Source of the DNA: MB1-2 sp046566065 | GTDB taxonomy: Bacteria > Actinomycetota > CADDZG01 > WHSQ01 | Direction: 5' to 3' | NCBI GenBank assembly: GCA_046566065.1 | Contig: JBKHXK010000050.1 | Location: 1-11,677, forward strand | DNA length: 11,677 bases | Program-made: the position numbers and the translations under genes | Notes under the pieces: generated by a model | The model's database searches: none | What the model was told of the DNA's origin: nothing | The model's input: the letters and a program-made list of their open reading frames with translations, nothing else | Shown here: positions 1 through 7,754 of the stretch, one piece after another | How positions within the stretch are numbered: position 1 is the stretch's first letter | Layout: each line of letters starts with the position of its first letter

Positions 1-2
1 TC

Positions 3-497
3 GTGCAGAGCGTGGAGCGGCGCGCTCCGCTCGTCGGCTCGGCCGACCACGGCGCCCATCACTGGCGCCTCGTCGGGGTGACGGGGGCCGAGCTGCTGGC
101 GACCGTCCCCGAGGCCGACCCGCTGGTGGTTCTCCTCTTCGCCCTCTTCCACGACTCGCAGCGCGAGACCGATTACGTCGATCCCGAGCACGGCCCCCGA
201 GCCGCGCTGCTGGCCAGAGAGCTCGTACCGAAAGTCCTGCCCGAGCTCGGCGCCGACCGGCTCGAGATCCTGTGCCGAGCCTGCGACCTCCACACGACCG
301 CGCCCCCGACCGAACACCCCACGCTGGGGACGTGTTGGGACTCGGATCGTCTCAACCTGTGGCGGGTCGGGATCGAGCCTTCGGCGCTGTACCTCTCGAC
401 GGACGAGGCCAAGCGTCCGGAGCGGATCGCGTGGGCGGAGGAGCTCCAGGAGCGCGACTACGGCTGGGACGAGATCCTCGAGATGTACGAGCTCTAG
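3..497 (+). CDS. HD-domain family protein (possible metal-dependent phosphohydrolase), 5' end may be cut by the window
   Basis: Visible in the sequence is an HD-type arrangement: a His-rich stretch DHGAHHW (residues 15-21), the His-Asp doublet in LFHDSQR (49-54, H50-D51), a downstream H97, and a CWDSDRL segment (111-117) whose aspartates could be the last metal ligand. HD-domain proteins usually bind metal and hydrolyse phosphate mono- or diesters, often of nucleotides; the substrate here is unknown. The first available start is a GTG at base 3, but the window begins there and the first putative ligand is only 15 residues in, so a few N-terminal residues may lie upstream. No signal peptide or membrane segment is visible, so it is probably cytoplasmic. 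It converges on the following minus-strand gene, sharing 4 bases at the stops. The HD assignment is fairly secure; the enzymatic activity is inferred. Confidence 0.72.
   Translation: MQSVERRAPLVGSADHGAHHWRLVGVTGAELLATVPEADPLVVLLFALFHDSQRETDYVDPEHGPRAALLARELVPKVLPELGADRLEILCRACDLHTTAPPTEHPTLGTCWDSDRLNLWRVGIEPSALYLSTDEAKRPERIAWAEELQERDYGWDEILEMYEL
494..497. other. CTAG containing both convergent stop codons
   Basis: The tetranucleotide CTAG supplies TAG (495-497) to the plus-strand HD gene and, read on the other strand, TAG (496-494) to the oxidoreductase gene. The two reading frames therefore overlap by exactly these 4 bases, leaving no intergenic room for a terminator between them. Confidence 0.9.
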
Positions 498-1294
498 CGG
501 GGAGGGCTCTCCGCCGCCCGCTTCAAGGCCGCCCCTCTGTCCGCGCAGACCTCGGCCCACCAGGTAGCTCCCGCCTCTTCGTAAGGTCCCGGGTCCAGGC
601 CGAGCGCGGCCGTCACGACGACCTCACCACCACCCATCGCTCGCGCGATGTCGGCGACCTCATCGGGGGTGAGCTGGTCCGAGCCTGAGTCGGGATGGGT
701 GGTGGGCACGATCCCGTCCCAGCGAGCTGCTCTCCGCAGCGTCCGGCCCTTGCTCGGCCAACGAGCGCCTATCCACAGCGGGATGCGGGGTTGCTGCAGC
801 GGCGGCGGAGCGAAGCCCTCGGTGTGCACGGAGAGATGCTCGCCGTCGAAATCGACCGGCTCGCCGCTCCAGAACGCGCTCAATAGCTCGAGGGCTTCGT
901 CCAGCAGGTCACCCCGCCTTCGCAGGTCGCCGTCTTCGCCGAACGCCTCGAACTCGGCGTCCGGGGGGCTCCCTATACCGACGCCGAGAACGACGCGGCC
1001 CCCGGAGAGATGGTCGAGGCTCGTGAACTCACGCGCCACCTTCTGTACGCGTCTGCGAGGCAGAGGAGTGACCAGAGGGCCGAACGTGATCCGTTCGGTG
1101 GCCTGGGCGATGACGGTAAGGGCGACCGTCACGTCCGCGAACGGAAGGCCGGGCGGGAACCGGGTCGAGCGACCGATGTGGTCCCACAGGAACACGCCGT
1201 CCCACCCGGATGCCTCGGCGGTGGCGGCGATCTCGGCGATGAGCGAGAGGTCGGCGAAGTCGCCGAAGTTCGGAAGGTCGAGCCCGTATCGCAC
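494..1294 (-). CDS. Luciferase-like (LLM class) flavin/F420-dependent oxidoreductase
   Basis: The 266-residue protein has the bacterial luciferase-like TIM-barrel pattern: GWDGVFLWDH (30-39), then ERITFGPLVTPLPRR (67-81), KVAREFTSLDHLSGGR (85-100) and VVLGVGIG (101-108). The last two are hallmark segments of this superfamily. Its actinobacterial members mostly use reduced coenzyme F420, or FMN, for hydride transfer or mono-oxygenation. Substrate and exact cofactor cannot be read here. At 266 residues it is slightly short for the family, with a diverged C-terminus after about residue 200. The start is GTG at 1294. An in-frame TAA lies 12 nt upstream, so no longer start is possible. No Shine-Dalgarno sequence sits at normal distance (GGAGG is about 15 nt away), and a TANNNT hexamer 6 nt upstream suggests a leaderless mRNA. 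It is transcribed divergently from the SnoaL-crotonase-methyltransferase-MFS run and may serve the same process. Confidence 0.88.
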   Translation of the reverse strand: MRYGLDLPNFGDFADLSLIAEIAATAEASGWDGVFLWDHIGRSTRFPPGLPFADVTVALTVIAQATERITFGPLVTPLPRRRVQKVAREFTSLDHLSGGRVVLGVGIGSPPDAEFEAFGEDGDLRRRGDLLDEALELLSAFWSGEPVDFDGEHLSVHTEGFAPPPLQQPRIPLWIGARWPSKGRTLRRAARWDGIVPTTHPDSGSDQLTPDEVADIARAMGGGEVVVTAALGLDPGPYEEAGATWWAEVCADRGAALKRAAESPPR

Positions 1295-1300
1295 CGCCGG

Positions 1301-1306
1301 AGCTTA
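1301..1306 (-). promoter_or_regulatory. Candidate leaderless -10 element (TAAGCT) for the LLM oxidoreductase
   Basis: On the minus strand TAAGCT matches TANNNT and is followed by 6 nt and then the GTG start at 1294. If transcription starts at the first base of the GTG, the hexamer occupies -12 to -7, the standard -10 position. No convincing -35 element was found. Basis: motif and spacing seen directly; promoter function inferred. Confidence 0.55.
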
Positions 1307-1346
1307 GGACCTCCGTGCGGACGCTCGGTCGAGTGGAGGCAAGGGG

Positions 1347-1352
1347 TAGCGT
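1347..1352 (+). promoter_or_regulatory. Candidate leaderless -10 element (TAGCGT) for the SnoaL-crotonase operon
   Basis: TAGCGT fits TANNNT and ends 6 nt before the GTG at 1359, placing it at -12 to -7 if the transcript begins at the start codon. It lies back to back with the minus-strand element at 1301-1306; the 40 bp between them (1307-1346) would be the shared upstream region of both promoters. An AAGGGG at 1341-1346 is too far (12 nt) to be a good ribosome binding site. Confidence 0.55.
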
Positions 1353-1358
1353 GCTGGG

Positions 1359-1829
1359 GTGCACCCCAACGAAGAGCGTCTCGAGCGTTTCTATACAGCC
1401 TTTGCCGAGGGCGATCACGCCACGATGGCCGCCAGCTACGCCGACGACGCGAGGTTCTCGGACCCGGTCTTCCCCGACCTCGACGCCGACGGCGTACGCG
1501 CCATGTGGCGGATGTTCTGCACCAGCGGCAACGACATCGCGGTCTCCTTCGGAGGGATCAAGGCCGACGATGCCAGCGGCTCCGCGCGCTGGGAGGCGGT
1601 CTACGCGTTCCCGAAGACGGGACGCCGCGTCCACAACGACATCTCCGCCGGGTTCCGGTTCCGTGACGGTCTGATCGTCGAACACCGCGACACCTTCGAC
1701 CTCTATCGCTGGTCGCGCATGGCCCTCGGCCCCCTGGGGACGGCGCTCGGCTGGACGCCGGTCGTGAAGAACCAGGTCCGGCAGCAAGCCGCCGCCCAGC
1801 TGAAGCGGTTCCGGGCTGCCGAAAGATGA
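1359..1829 (+). CDS. SnoaL-like / NTF2-fold family protein
   Basis: This 156-residue soluble protein has the small alpha+beta-barrel (NTF2/SnoaL-like) sequence pattern: N-terminal helix with RFYTAFAEGDHATM (10-23), SYADDARFSDPVFPDL (26-41), AMWRMF (48-53), a central strand SARWEAVYAF (75-84), TGRRVHN (87-93), and the strand FRFRDGLIVEHRDTFDLYRW (99-118). Family members include polyketide cyclases, isomerases and non-enzymatic binding proteins; which applies here is unknown. The start is GTG at 1359. An in-frame TAG lies 12 nt upstream, and no good Shine-Dalgarno sequence is present, so a leaderless start is favoured. The stop overlaps the next gene's ATG in an ATGA junction (1826-1829), which implies translational coupling to the crotonase. 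A cyclase or isomerase acting on the crotonase product is possible but inferred. Confidence 0.85.
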   Translation: MHPNEERLERFYTAFAEGDHATMAASYADDARFSDPVFPDLDADGVRAMWRMFCTSGNDIAVSFGGIKADDASGSARWEAVYAFPKTGRRVHNDISAGFRFRDGLIVEHRDTFDLYRWSRMALGPLGTALGWTPVVKNQVRQQAAAQLKRFRAAER

Positions 1830-2671
1830 GCCGGCGCGCCACCCTTCGCACCGAGCTGGTCGACGGCGTGTTCTCGATCGTGCTCACGCGCGCGGACGAA
1901 TACAACACGATCACCCCGCAACTGCGCGACGACCTGCGCGCTGCGATCGACGAGGCTGAGGCGGACGACGATGCCCGGGTCATCCTGCTGACCGCGGAGG
2001 GCCCGGCCTTCTGCGCGGGCTACGGCCTCGACTGGTCGACCGAGTATCAGCGCGTCGAGGAGAGCGCCGAGCGCGCCTGGGACTCGATCACCGACTACCG
2101 GCTGATGTCCAGCTTCGTAGACGTCTATATGAAGCTCTGGTACGCGTCGAAGCCGACGCTCGTAGGGGTCCAGGGTTGGTGCATCGCCGGCGGTACCGAC
2201 ATGGTGCTCTGCTCCGACATCATCGTGGCGGGCGAGAGCGCATCGTTCGGCTATCCACCGGCCCGCGTCTGGGGTGTGCCGACCACGCCGATGTGGGTCT
2301 ATCGGATGGGCCTCGAGAAGGCCAAGCGCTACCTGTTCACCGGTGACGAGATCAAAGCGCCCGAGGCCGCGCGCATCGGATTGATCCTGGAAGCCGTGCC
2401 GGACGACCAACTCGCCGAACATGTCTGGGCCCTCGCCCGCCGGATCGCGAAGCTGCCCGTTTCGCAACTCGTGATGATGAAGATGCTGTGCAACCAGACC
2501 GCCGAGAACATGGGGCTCACCTCGACTCGGACCCTGGGCACGTTGTTCGACGGGATCGCGAGGCACACCCAAGAGGGCCTCGACTTCGTGAAGAGGGCCG
2601 AGGAGATCGGCTACCGCGAGGCGGTGCGGGAGCGAGACGATCCCTTCGGCGACTACGGCTCCCGGGCCTGA
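1826..2671 (+). CDS. Crotonase-superfamily (enoyl-CoA hydratase/isomerase-like) protein lacking both canonical glutamates
   Basis: At 281 residues it shows the crotonase fold landmarks. The first oxyanion-hole segment is AFCAGYGL (61-68) and the second is GWCIAGGTDM (117-126), followed by CSDIIVAGESASFGYP (129-144) and a C-terminal helical region. These enzymes act on acyl-CoA thioesters through a CoA enolate stabilised by the oxyanion hole. Aligning by eye to classical enoyl-CoA hydratase, the position of Glu144 (in GGGCEL) is Asp125 and that of Glu164 (in FGQPE) is Pro145. Simple water addition is therefore unlikely; isomerase, hydrolase, lyase or dehalogenase-type chemistry, or another role, is possible. 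It is coupled to the SnoaL-like gene by an ATGA overlap and followed 53 nt later by a methyltransferase. Family assignment is strong; the reaction is unknown. Confidence 0.9.
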   Translation: MSRRATLRTELVDGVFSIVLTRADEYNTITPQLRDDLRAAIDEAEADDDARVILLTAEGPAFCAGYGLDWSTEYQRVEESAERAWDSITDYRLMSSFVDVYMKLWYASKPTLVGVQGWCIAGGTDMVLCSDIIVAGESASFGYPPARVWGVPTTPMWVYRMGLEKAKRYLFTGDEIKAPEAARIGLILEAVPDDQLAEHVWALARRIAKLPVSQLVMMKMLCNQTAENMGLTSTRTLGTLFDGIARHTQEGLDFVKRAEEIGYREAVRERDDPFGDYGSRA

Positions 2672-2724
2672 TCGCGTGCGGCAACCTCGATGCGTTCGGT
2701 CGCGTTCCGGGGGGACATCTCGCC

Positions 2725-3522
2725 ATGCATCTGCCTGACAACTGGGACAGCGGTAGCGACTACGAGCGTTATGTAGGTCGCTGGAGCGGCCCGGTGGCGC
2801 ACGGGTTCATCAGATGGCTGGACCCTCCGCCGAAGGCCGTCTGGCTCGATGTCGGATGCGGGACGGGCGCGCTGTCTGCTCAGATCGCAGCGGATGCCGA
2901 CCCCGTCCGCGTTGACGGCATCGATCCGTCTCCTGCCTTCGTGGAGCAAGCCGCACGTCGCCTCCCCGGCCCCCACTTCTCTTTCGCCGTCGGGAGCGCT
3001 TTAGACATCTCGCAACCCGACCACACCTACGACCTAGTGGTGTCGGGCCTCGTGCTCACCTTCATCCCCGATATCCCCGCCGGTCTGCAAGAGATGCGCC
3101 GCGTCGCCAAACCCGGCGGCACGGTGGCCGCTTACGTGTGGGACTACGCAGGCGAGATGCAGATGATGCGCTTCTTCTGGGATGCCGCGCAGGAGCTCCG
3201 GCCCTCGGACGCGCACCTAGACGAAGGCATCCGTTTTCCGATAGCGCGACCCGAGGCGTTGGAGGAACTTTTCGCCGGAGCGGGCCTGACCGAGGTCGAG
3301 ACCTGTGCCGTCGACATCCCGACCCATTTCACGGACTTCAACGATTACTGGGAGCCGTTCCTCGGTGGAACCGGCACGGCCCCCACCTACCTTGCGTCTC
3401 TATCGCCGGTCGAGCGGGATGCGATCCGAGATCTCGTTCGGGACAGGTTGCCGTTCGAGGACGATGGATCGATCGAGCTGATGGCGAGAGCCTGGACCGT
3501 ACGGGGAACCGTGCCTTCGTGA
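2725..3522 (+). CDS. Class I SAM-dependent methyltransferase
   Basis: This 265-residue protein carries the class I methyltransferase motifs in order. Motif I is WLDVGCGTGAL (40-50) for SAM binding. An acidic residue at the end of strand 2 follows (VDGIDPSP, 63-70, D67). Next are the motif II region YDLVVSGLVLTFIPD (102-116) and the KPGGTVAAYVWDY strand (129-141). It resembles the small-molecule methyltransferases of the UbiE/Methyltransf_11 type, so a metabolite is the likely substrate, not DNA or RNA. The ATG at 2725 is chosen because GGGGGGA (2709-2715) stands 9 nt upstream and the family's N-terminus begins just before motif I; the open frame continues upstream over the crotonase gene but is not homologous there. 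It lies 53 nt after the crotonase gene and ends at a GTGA that could also start the transporter. Substrate unknown. Confidence 0.9.
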   Translation: MHLPDNWDSGSDYERYVGRWSGPVAHGFIRWLDPPPKAVWLDVGCGTGALSAQIAADADPVRVDGIDPSPAFVEQAARRLPGPHFSFAVGSALDISQPDHTYDLVVSGLVLTFIPDIPAGLQEMRRVAKPGGTVAAYVWDYAGEMQMMRFFWDAAQELRPSDAHLDEGIRFPIARPEALEELFAGAGLTEVETCAVDIPTHFTDFNDYWEPFLGGTGTAPTYLASLSPVERDAIRDLVRDRLPFEDDGSIELMARAWTVRGTVPS

Positions 3523-3533
3523 GGGCGGCTGAG

Positions 3534-4742
<1,209 letters not shown>

Positions 4743-4743
4743 G

Positions 4744-5478
4744 CTACTCGACTAGAGCGTCTCTGCGCCTTCCGTAGGGATAGAAGTAGGGGATGTAGGG
4801 CTCGGCGTCGCCCTTCCAGTCGTAGGCGGCGATCTGCTCGGGGCTCCGGCGGCCCGACATGGCACGGAAGAACTCCCAGCGGTTGGCGCGCACGGTGGCG
4901 GCGGGTTCCCCGTCGCCGGCGACGTAGGACTTCTCGCCCAGATCGAAGCGCAGAGGCGGGATGCCTGCAGAGGCCAAGCGCCACCCCATCGTGGCGATGT
5001 AGCCGCTCAGACCGATCTTGATCGGGACGCTGTCGCGAGCTTCCTCGATGCCGAGCGCACCGAAGATGTCCTGTTGATGGACCGCCGCGTCGGTGAGCAC
5101 CACGCGGTCGGCGAAAGGCAAGACGCCGTCGGGCCACGGCTGCTCGCCTCGCATCATCGCGGTGAGCTCGATGGCCGAGGTCTTCCAGTCCTGGAGGACC
5201 TCTTCCAGAGATCGGTCCTTGCGCTCGTCGAGCTGGCGAGCGGTCCAGTCGTTGAGCTTGACCACGGCTCCCTCGTCACCGAAAGCCTCGAAGAACTCGC
5301 GCGGGAAGTCGCCGCTGATCAGATAGGTAGCGTCCGCGGCGAGGTGGGCCACCACCTGCCGGATCGTCCAGCCGGGCGTGGCCGGTACGGAGGTGTCGAG
5401 CTCCTCCGGCGTGAGGCCGGAAACGAACTCGGAGATGTCGTTCCGGAGTTGCTCGTACACATCGACGACTTCGGGCAT
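4744..5478 (-). CDS. Maleylpyruvate isomerase / mycothiol-dependent (DinB-like) family protein
   Basis: The 244-residue protein matches the TIGR03083-type family: an N-terminal DinB-like helical bundle with PGWTIRQVVAHLA (35-47), a second metal segment TDAAVHQQDIFGALG (129-143), and a C-terminal domain with the typical AMSGRRSPEQI (206-216) and YDWKGD (219-224). In mycothiol-dependent maleylpyruvate isomerase the metal is held by His, Glu and His. The equivalents by eye are H45, D130 and H134, with the same four-residue step but Asp for Glu. Family members use mycothiol as thiol cofactor, or have unknown roles, so isomerase activity is not claimed. The ATG at 5478 lies 9 nt after the stop of the FAD oxidoreductase gene. 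It has no Shine-Dalgarno sequence but has a TANNNT hexamer 6 nt upstream, so it may be transcribed both from its own leaderless promoter and by read-through. Confidence 0.85.
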   Translation of the reverse strand: MPEVVDVYEQLRNDISEFVSGLTPEELDTSVPATPGWTIRQVVAHLAADATYLISGDFPREFFEAFGDEGAVVKLNDWTARQLDERKDRSLEEVLQDWKTSAIELTAMMRGEQPWPDGVLPFADRVVLTDAAVHQQDIFGALGIEEARDSVPIKIGLSGYIATMGWRLASAGIPPLRFDLGEKSYVAGDGEPAATVRANRWEFFRAMSGRRSPEQIAAYDWKGDAEPYIPYFYPYGRRRDALVE

Positions 5479-5484
5479 GGGTGC

Positions 5485-5490
5485 AGCCTA
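5485..5490 (-). promoter_or_regulatory. Candidate leaderless -10 element (TAGGCT) overlapping an upstream stop codon
   Basis: On the minus strand TAGGCT ends 6 nt before the ATG at 5478, giving the -12 to -7 position of a leaderless promoter. The first three bases, TAG (5490-5488), are also the stop codon of the FAD oxidoreductase gene, so the element would be embedded in the end of its neighbour. No -35 element is recognisable. Confidence 0.5.
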
Positions 5491-6621
5491 GCCGGGGGTG
5501 CCCACGAGAGCCCCGACCTCTTCGGCGTCCGCGAGCCTGCTCTCGAAGAAGGCATCGGCGCGCTGTTTCGGGGTCAGGTCGAAGCTCGCCGAGCGAACGG
5601 CAGGGCCCAGGTGCTTGGCGGCGACCTCTCCATATCTCTTGTCGTACTCCGCCAGCGCTTCCGTCTCGGAGGCCGATCCGGAGAGCACCGAGTGCAGCGC
5701 CTCGGACAGCATCTCGGCACCCCGGAAGGCGTCGCTGATGCCGTCGGCGGGGACCGGGTCCTTGTGATAGCAAGCGTCGCCGACCAGCGCCCATCCGGGC
5801 CCGTAGGTCCGGCGCAGGTAGTTGGAGAGGTCTGCGAGGCCCACGAAGCGCTCGACGCGTTCGCCGCCCAGCGCCGCTTCGCCCGGCTCCCCGAGATCCT
5901 CGAGACCTTTCGAGAAGTTGCCCTCGATGTCCTTGCGCTTCTCCTTGAAAGCGGCTCTCTCCCAGATGACGGCGACGACCGCGAGCTCGTCGTGGGTGGG
6001 GAACATGATCCCGATCACGTCGTCTCGGAAGATGATCTGAGTGCGGGTGATGCCGGTGCCGGACATGTAGGTGTAGTAGCCGCTCGTGACCGGATCGATG
6101 GACTCGACGAACGGCGCATCTACCTCACGGGCCACGACGGAGTGACGTCCGTCCGCTCCCACCACGAAGCGGCCGAGCGCCTCGAAGTCCCCGCTCGCCG
6201 TGTGCCCCCGTACGCCCGTCACGCGGCCGTCCTCGACGATCAGCGAATCGACCGAGACGCTTTGCTCGAGGCTCGCCCCGGCCTCGACCGCGGCGTCGAC
6301 CAGCAGCTTGTCGAGGATCGTGCGGCGCGGCGACACGAGCGCGTCGACCGGGCCCTGCTGTGGGATGTCGAAGTCCAACCGGTTGCCGTCGATGTCTATC
6401 AGGGCCTTGGTGATCGGCGGGCAGCCCGTTGCGAACAGCGCGTCTTTCAATCCCCACCGGGCGAGACGGAGCATCCCCGGCGAGTTGATGAAGTGGGTCG
6501 AGATGGTGTCGCTGGGAAAGGTGGCGCGATCGACGACCAGGACGTCGTGACCGGATCTCGCCAGAAGCATCGCGAGAGGCGACCCCGCACAGCGAGCCCC
6601 CACGATGACCACGTCGTGCAT
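5488..6621 (-). CDS. FAD-dependent oxidoreductase, geranylgeranyl reductase / aromatic hydroxylase type
   Basis: The 377-residue flavoprotein opens with the ADP-binding Rossmann motif VVIVGARCAGS (4-14) ending in the acidic residue of VLVVDR (27-32). A central FVVGADGRHS segment (152-161) follows, then the FAD-ribityl motif GWALVGDACYHKDP (276-289) and the GISDAFRGAEML helix (294-305). The GARCAG form is common in the geranylgeranyl reductase-like and related FAD mono-oxygenase group, whose members reduce isoprenoid double bonds, halogenate or hydroxylate. The substrate is unknown and no C-terminal membrane anchor is seen. The ATG at 6621 follows a strong AGGAGG (6631-6626) at 4 nt spacing. 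It is divergent from the DUF2855 gene across only 45 bp and precedes the maleylpyruvate isomerase-like gene by 9 nt. Confidence 0.9.
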   Translation of the reverse strand: MHDVVIVGARCAGSPLAMLLARSGHDVLVVDRATFPSDTISTHFINSPGMLRLARWGLKDALFATGCPPITKALIDIDGNRLDFDIPQQGPVDALVSPRRTILDKLLVDAAVEAGASLEQSVSVDSLIVEDGRVTGVRGHTASGDFEALGRFVVGADGRHSVVAREVDAPFVESIDPVTSGYYTYMSGTGITRTQIIFRDDVIGIMFPTHDELAVVAVIWERAAFKEKRKDIEGNFSKGLEDLGEPGEAALGGERVERFVGLADLSNYLRRTYGPGWALVGDACYHKDPVPADGISDAFRGAEMLSEALHSVLSGSASETEALAEYDKRYGEVAAKHLGPAVRSASFDLTPKQRADAFFESRLADAEEVGALVGTPG

Positions 6622-6625
6622 CGCT

Positions 6626-6631
6626 CCTCCT
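6626..6631 (-). promoter_or_regulatory. Ribosome binding site of the FAD oxidoreductase gene
   Basis: Read on the minus strand this is AGGAGG, 4 nt before the ATG at 6621. It fixes that start and contrasts with the divergent gene at 6667, which has no such site. Confidence 0.8.
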
Positions 6632-6654
6632 CGTCCTCCGCCGGGGCTGTGTCA

Positions 6655-6660
6655 TAGCAT
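6655..6660 (+). promoter_or_regulatory. Candidate leaderless -10 element (TAGCAT) for the DUF2855 gene
   Basis: TAGCAT fits TANNNT and ends 6 nt before the ATG at 6667, so transcription would start on the ATG itself. No purine-rich ribosome binding site precedes the ATG. On the opposite strand TATGAC (6656-6651) overlaps it and is a weak candidate -10 for the divergent FAD oxidoreductase gene, so the two promoters could compete for the same 10 bp. Confidence 0.55.
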
Positions 6661-6666
6661 CGATGG

Positions 6667-7749
6667 ATGCCTCTTGCCTGGGACCTTCTCATAGCGCGCG
6701 ACGCGTTCTCGAAGACCGACCTGGTCGAGCGCAGCGTGCCGGAGCCCGGTGAAGACGAGGTTCTGCTGAAGGTCGACCGGGTCGGGATGACGGCCAACAA
6801 CGTGACCTACGCGCTCGCAGGCGATGCGCTGGACTACTGGAGCTTCTTTCCCGCGGACGAAGGCTGGGGCCGCGTTCCCCTGTGGGGGTTCGCCGATGTC
6901 GTCGCATCCAATGTCGCCGGTGTCGAGGTTGGAGCGAGGGTCTACGGTTACCTCCCAACCTCCAGCCATCTCGTCGTGCGGCCGGATCGGGTGTCGCCCG
7001 GTGGGTTCACCGACGCGAGCGAGAACCGGGCCCATCTACCCCGCGTCTACAACCGCTATGCGCTCAGCGACGGAGATCCCTCGTACTCGCACGAGAACGA
7101 GGACCTGCAGATCCTCTACCGGCCCCTGTTCTTCACCTCGTTCATGCTCGACGACTTCCTGGACGACAACGGCTTCTTCGGAGCGGAGCAGCTCGTGGTG
7201 TCTTCGGCTTCGAGCAAGACCGCCTACGGCACGGCGTTCTGCACTAAGTTGCGCGCCGAACGTCCCCGGCTGGTCGCTCTTACGTCCTCGAGCAACGTCG
7301 CGTTCACCGAGACTCTCGGCTGCTACGACAAGGTCTTCTCCTATGACGACCTAGAGAGCATCCCGGCGGACGCGAAGGCCCTGTACGTCGATGTCGCCGG
7401 CAACCAGAAGCTCCGGGTCCGCATCCACGACCACTTCGGCGACAACCTCGTGTACGACGCGGTGGTCGGAGCGGCGCACATGGAGGGACTGACCGCTCCG
7501 CCGCCCGAGGTCTCCGGCCCCCAGCCCGAGTTCTTCTTCGCTCCCACCCAGATCCAGAAGCGCAGGCAACAGTGGGGCCCGGGCGAGCTCGACAAGCGCT
7601 ACGCCGAGGTCTGGGCTCGGTTCACCCCCACCGTCAGGAACTGGGTCGAGATCAAGGAGAGCGCCGGTCCCGAGGGTCTCCGAGCGGCCTGGCTCGAGGC
7701 GCTTGCGGGAGGCATCGACCCCAAGACCGGCAACGTCATCGCGCTCTAG
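6667..7749 (+). CDS. DUF2855 family protein (MDR-like, uncharacterised)
   Basis: The 360-residue protein matches the uncharacterised DUF2855 family, distantly shaped like zinc-free medium-chain dehydrogenases/reductases. The N-terminal GroES-like half includes DEVLLKVDRVGMTANNVTYA (30-49), WGFADVVAS (73-81) and GARVYGYLP (89-97). The conserved LPRVYNRY (124-131), ILYRPLFFTSFMLDDFL (149-165) and VVSSASSKTAYG (177-188) follow, then YVDVAGN (240-246) and a terminal FFFAPTQIQKR (289-299). In true MDR enzymes the cofactor turn is GxGxxG; here the corresponding position is SSASSKT, so cofactor use is uncertain. I know of no assigned reaction for the family. The ATG at 6667 is fixed by an in-frame TAG 12 nt upstream. 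It is followed 5 nt later by a GNAT gene, probably co-transcribed. Confidence 0.88.
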   Translation: MPLAWDLLIARDAFSKTDLVERSVPEPGEDEVLLKVDRVGMTANNVTYALAGDALDYWSFFPADEGWGRVPLWGFADVVASNVAGVEVGARVYGYLPTSSHLVVRPDRVSPGGFTDASENRAHLPRVYNRYALSDGDPSYSHENEDLQILYRPLFFTSFMLDDFLDDNGFFGAEQLVVSSASSKTAYGTAFCTKLRAERPRLVALTSSSNVAFTETLGCYDKVFSYDDLESIPADAKALYVDVAGNQKLRVRIHDHFGDNLVYDAVVGAAHMEGLTAPPPEVSGPQPEFFFAPTQIQKRRQQWGPGELDKRYAEVWARFTPTVRNWVEIKESAGPEGLRAAWLEALAGGIDPKTGNVIAL

Positions 7750-7754
7750 AGAAA

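Noticed and set aside
2488..2724. Upstream extension of the methyltransferase frame
   Set aside because: It overlaps the conserved C-terminus of the crotonase gene and codes for Arg-rich sequence; ATG at 2725 has a good ribosome binding site.
4744..6621. A gentisate or salicylate degradation operon
   Set aside because: Only a flavoprotein and an isomerase-like protein are present; no ring-cleavage dioxygenase or fumarylpyruvate hydrolase, and the flavoprotein motif suits other subfamilies better.
5074..6657. Long plus-strand open frame opposite the FAD oxidoreductase and isomerase-like genes (527 codons)
   Set aside because: Shadow of two clear minus-strand genes; composition typical of antisense frames in high-GC DNA, no domain seen.
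7572..7754. Upstream extension of the GNAT frame
   Set aside because: It overlaps the DUF2855 coding sequence and is Arg/Gly-rich without GNAT similarity; GTG at 7755 gives the standard length.
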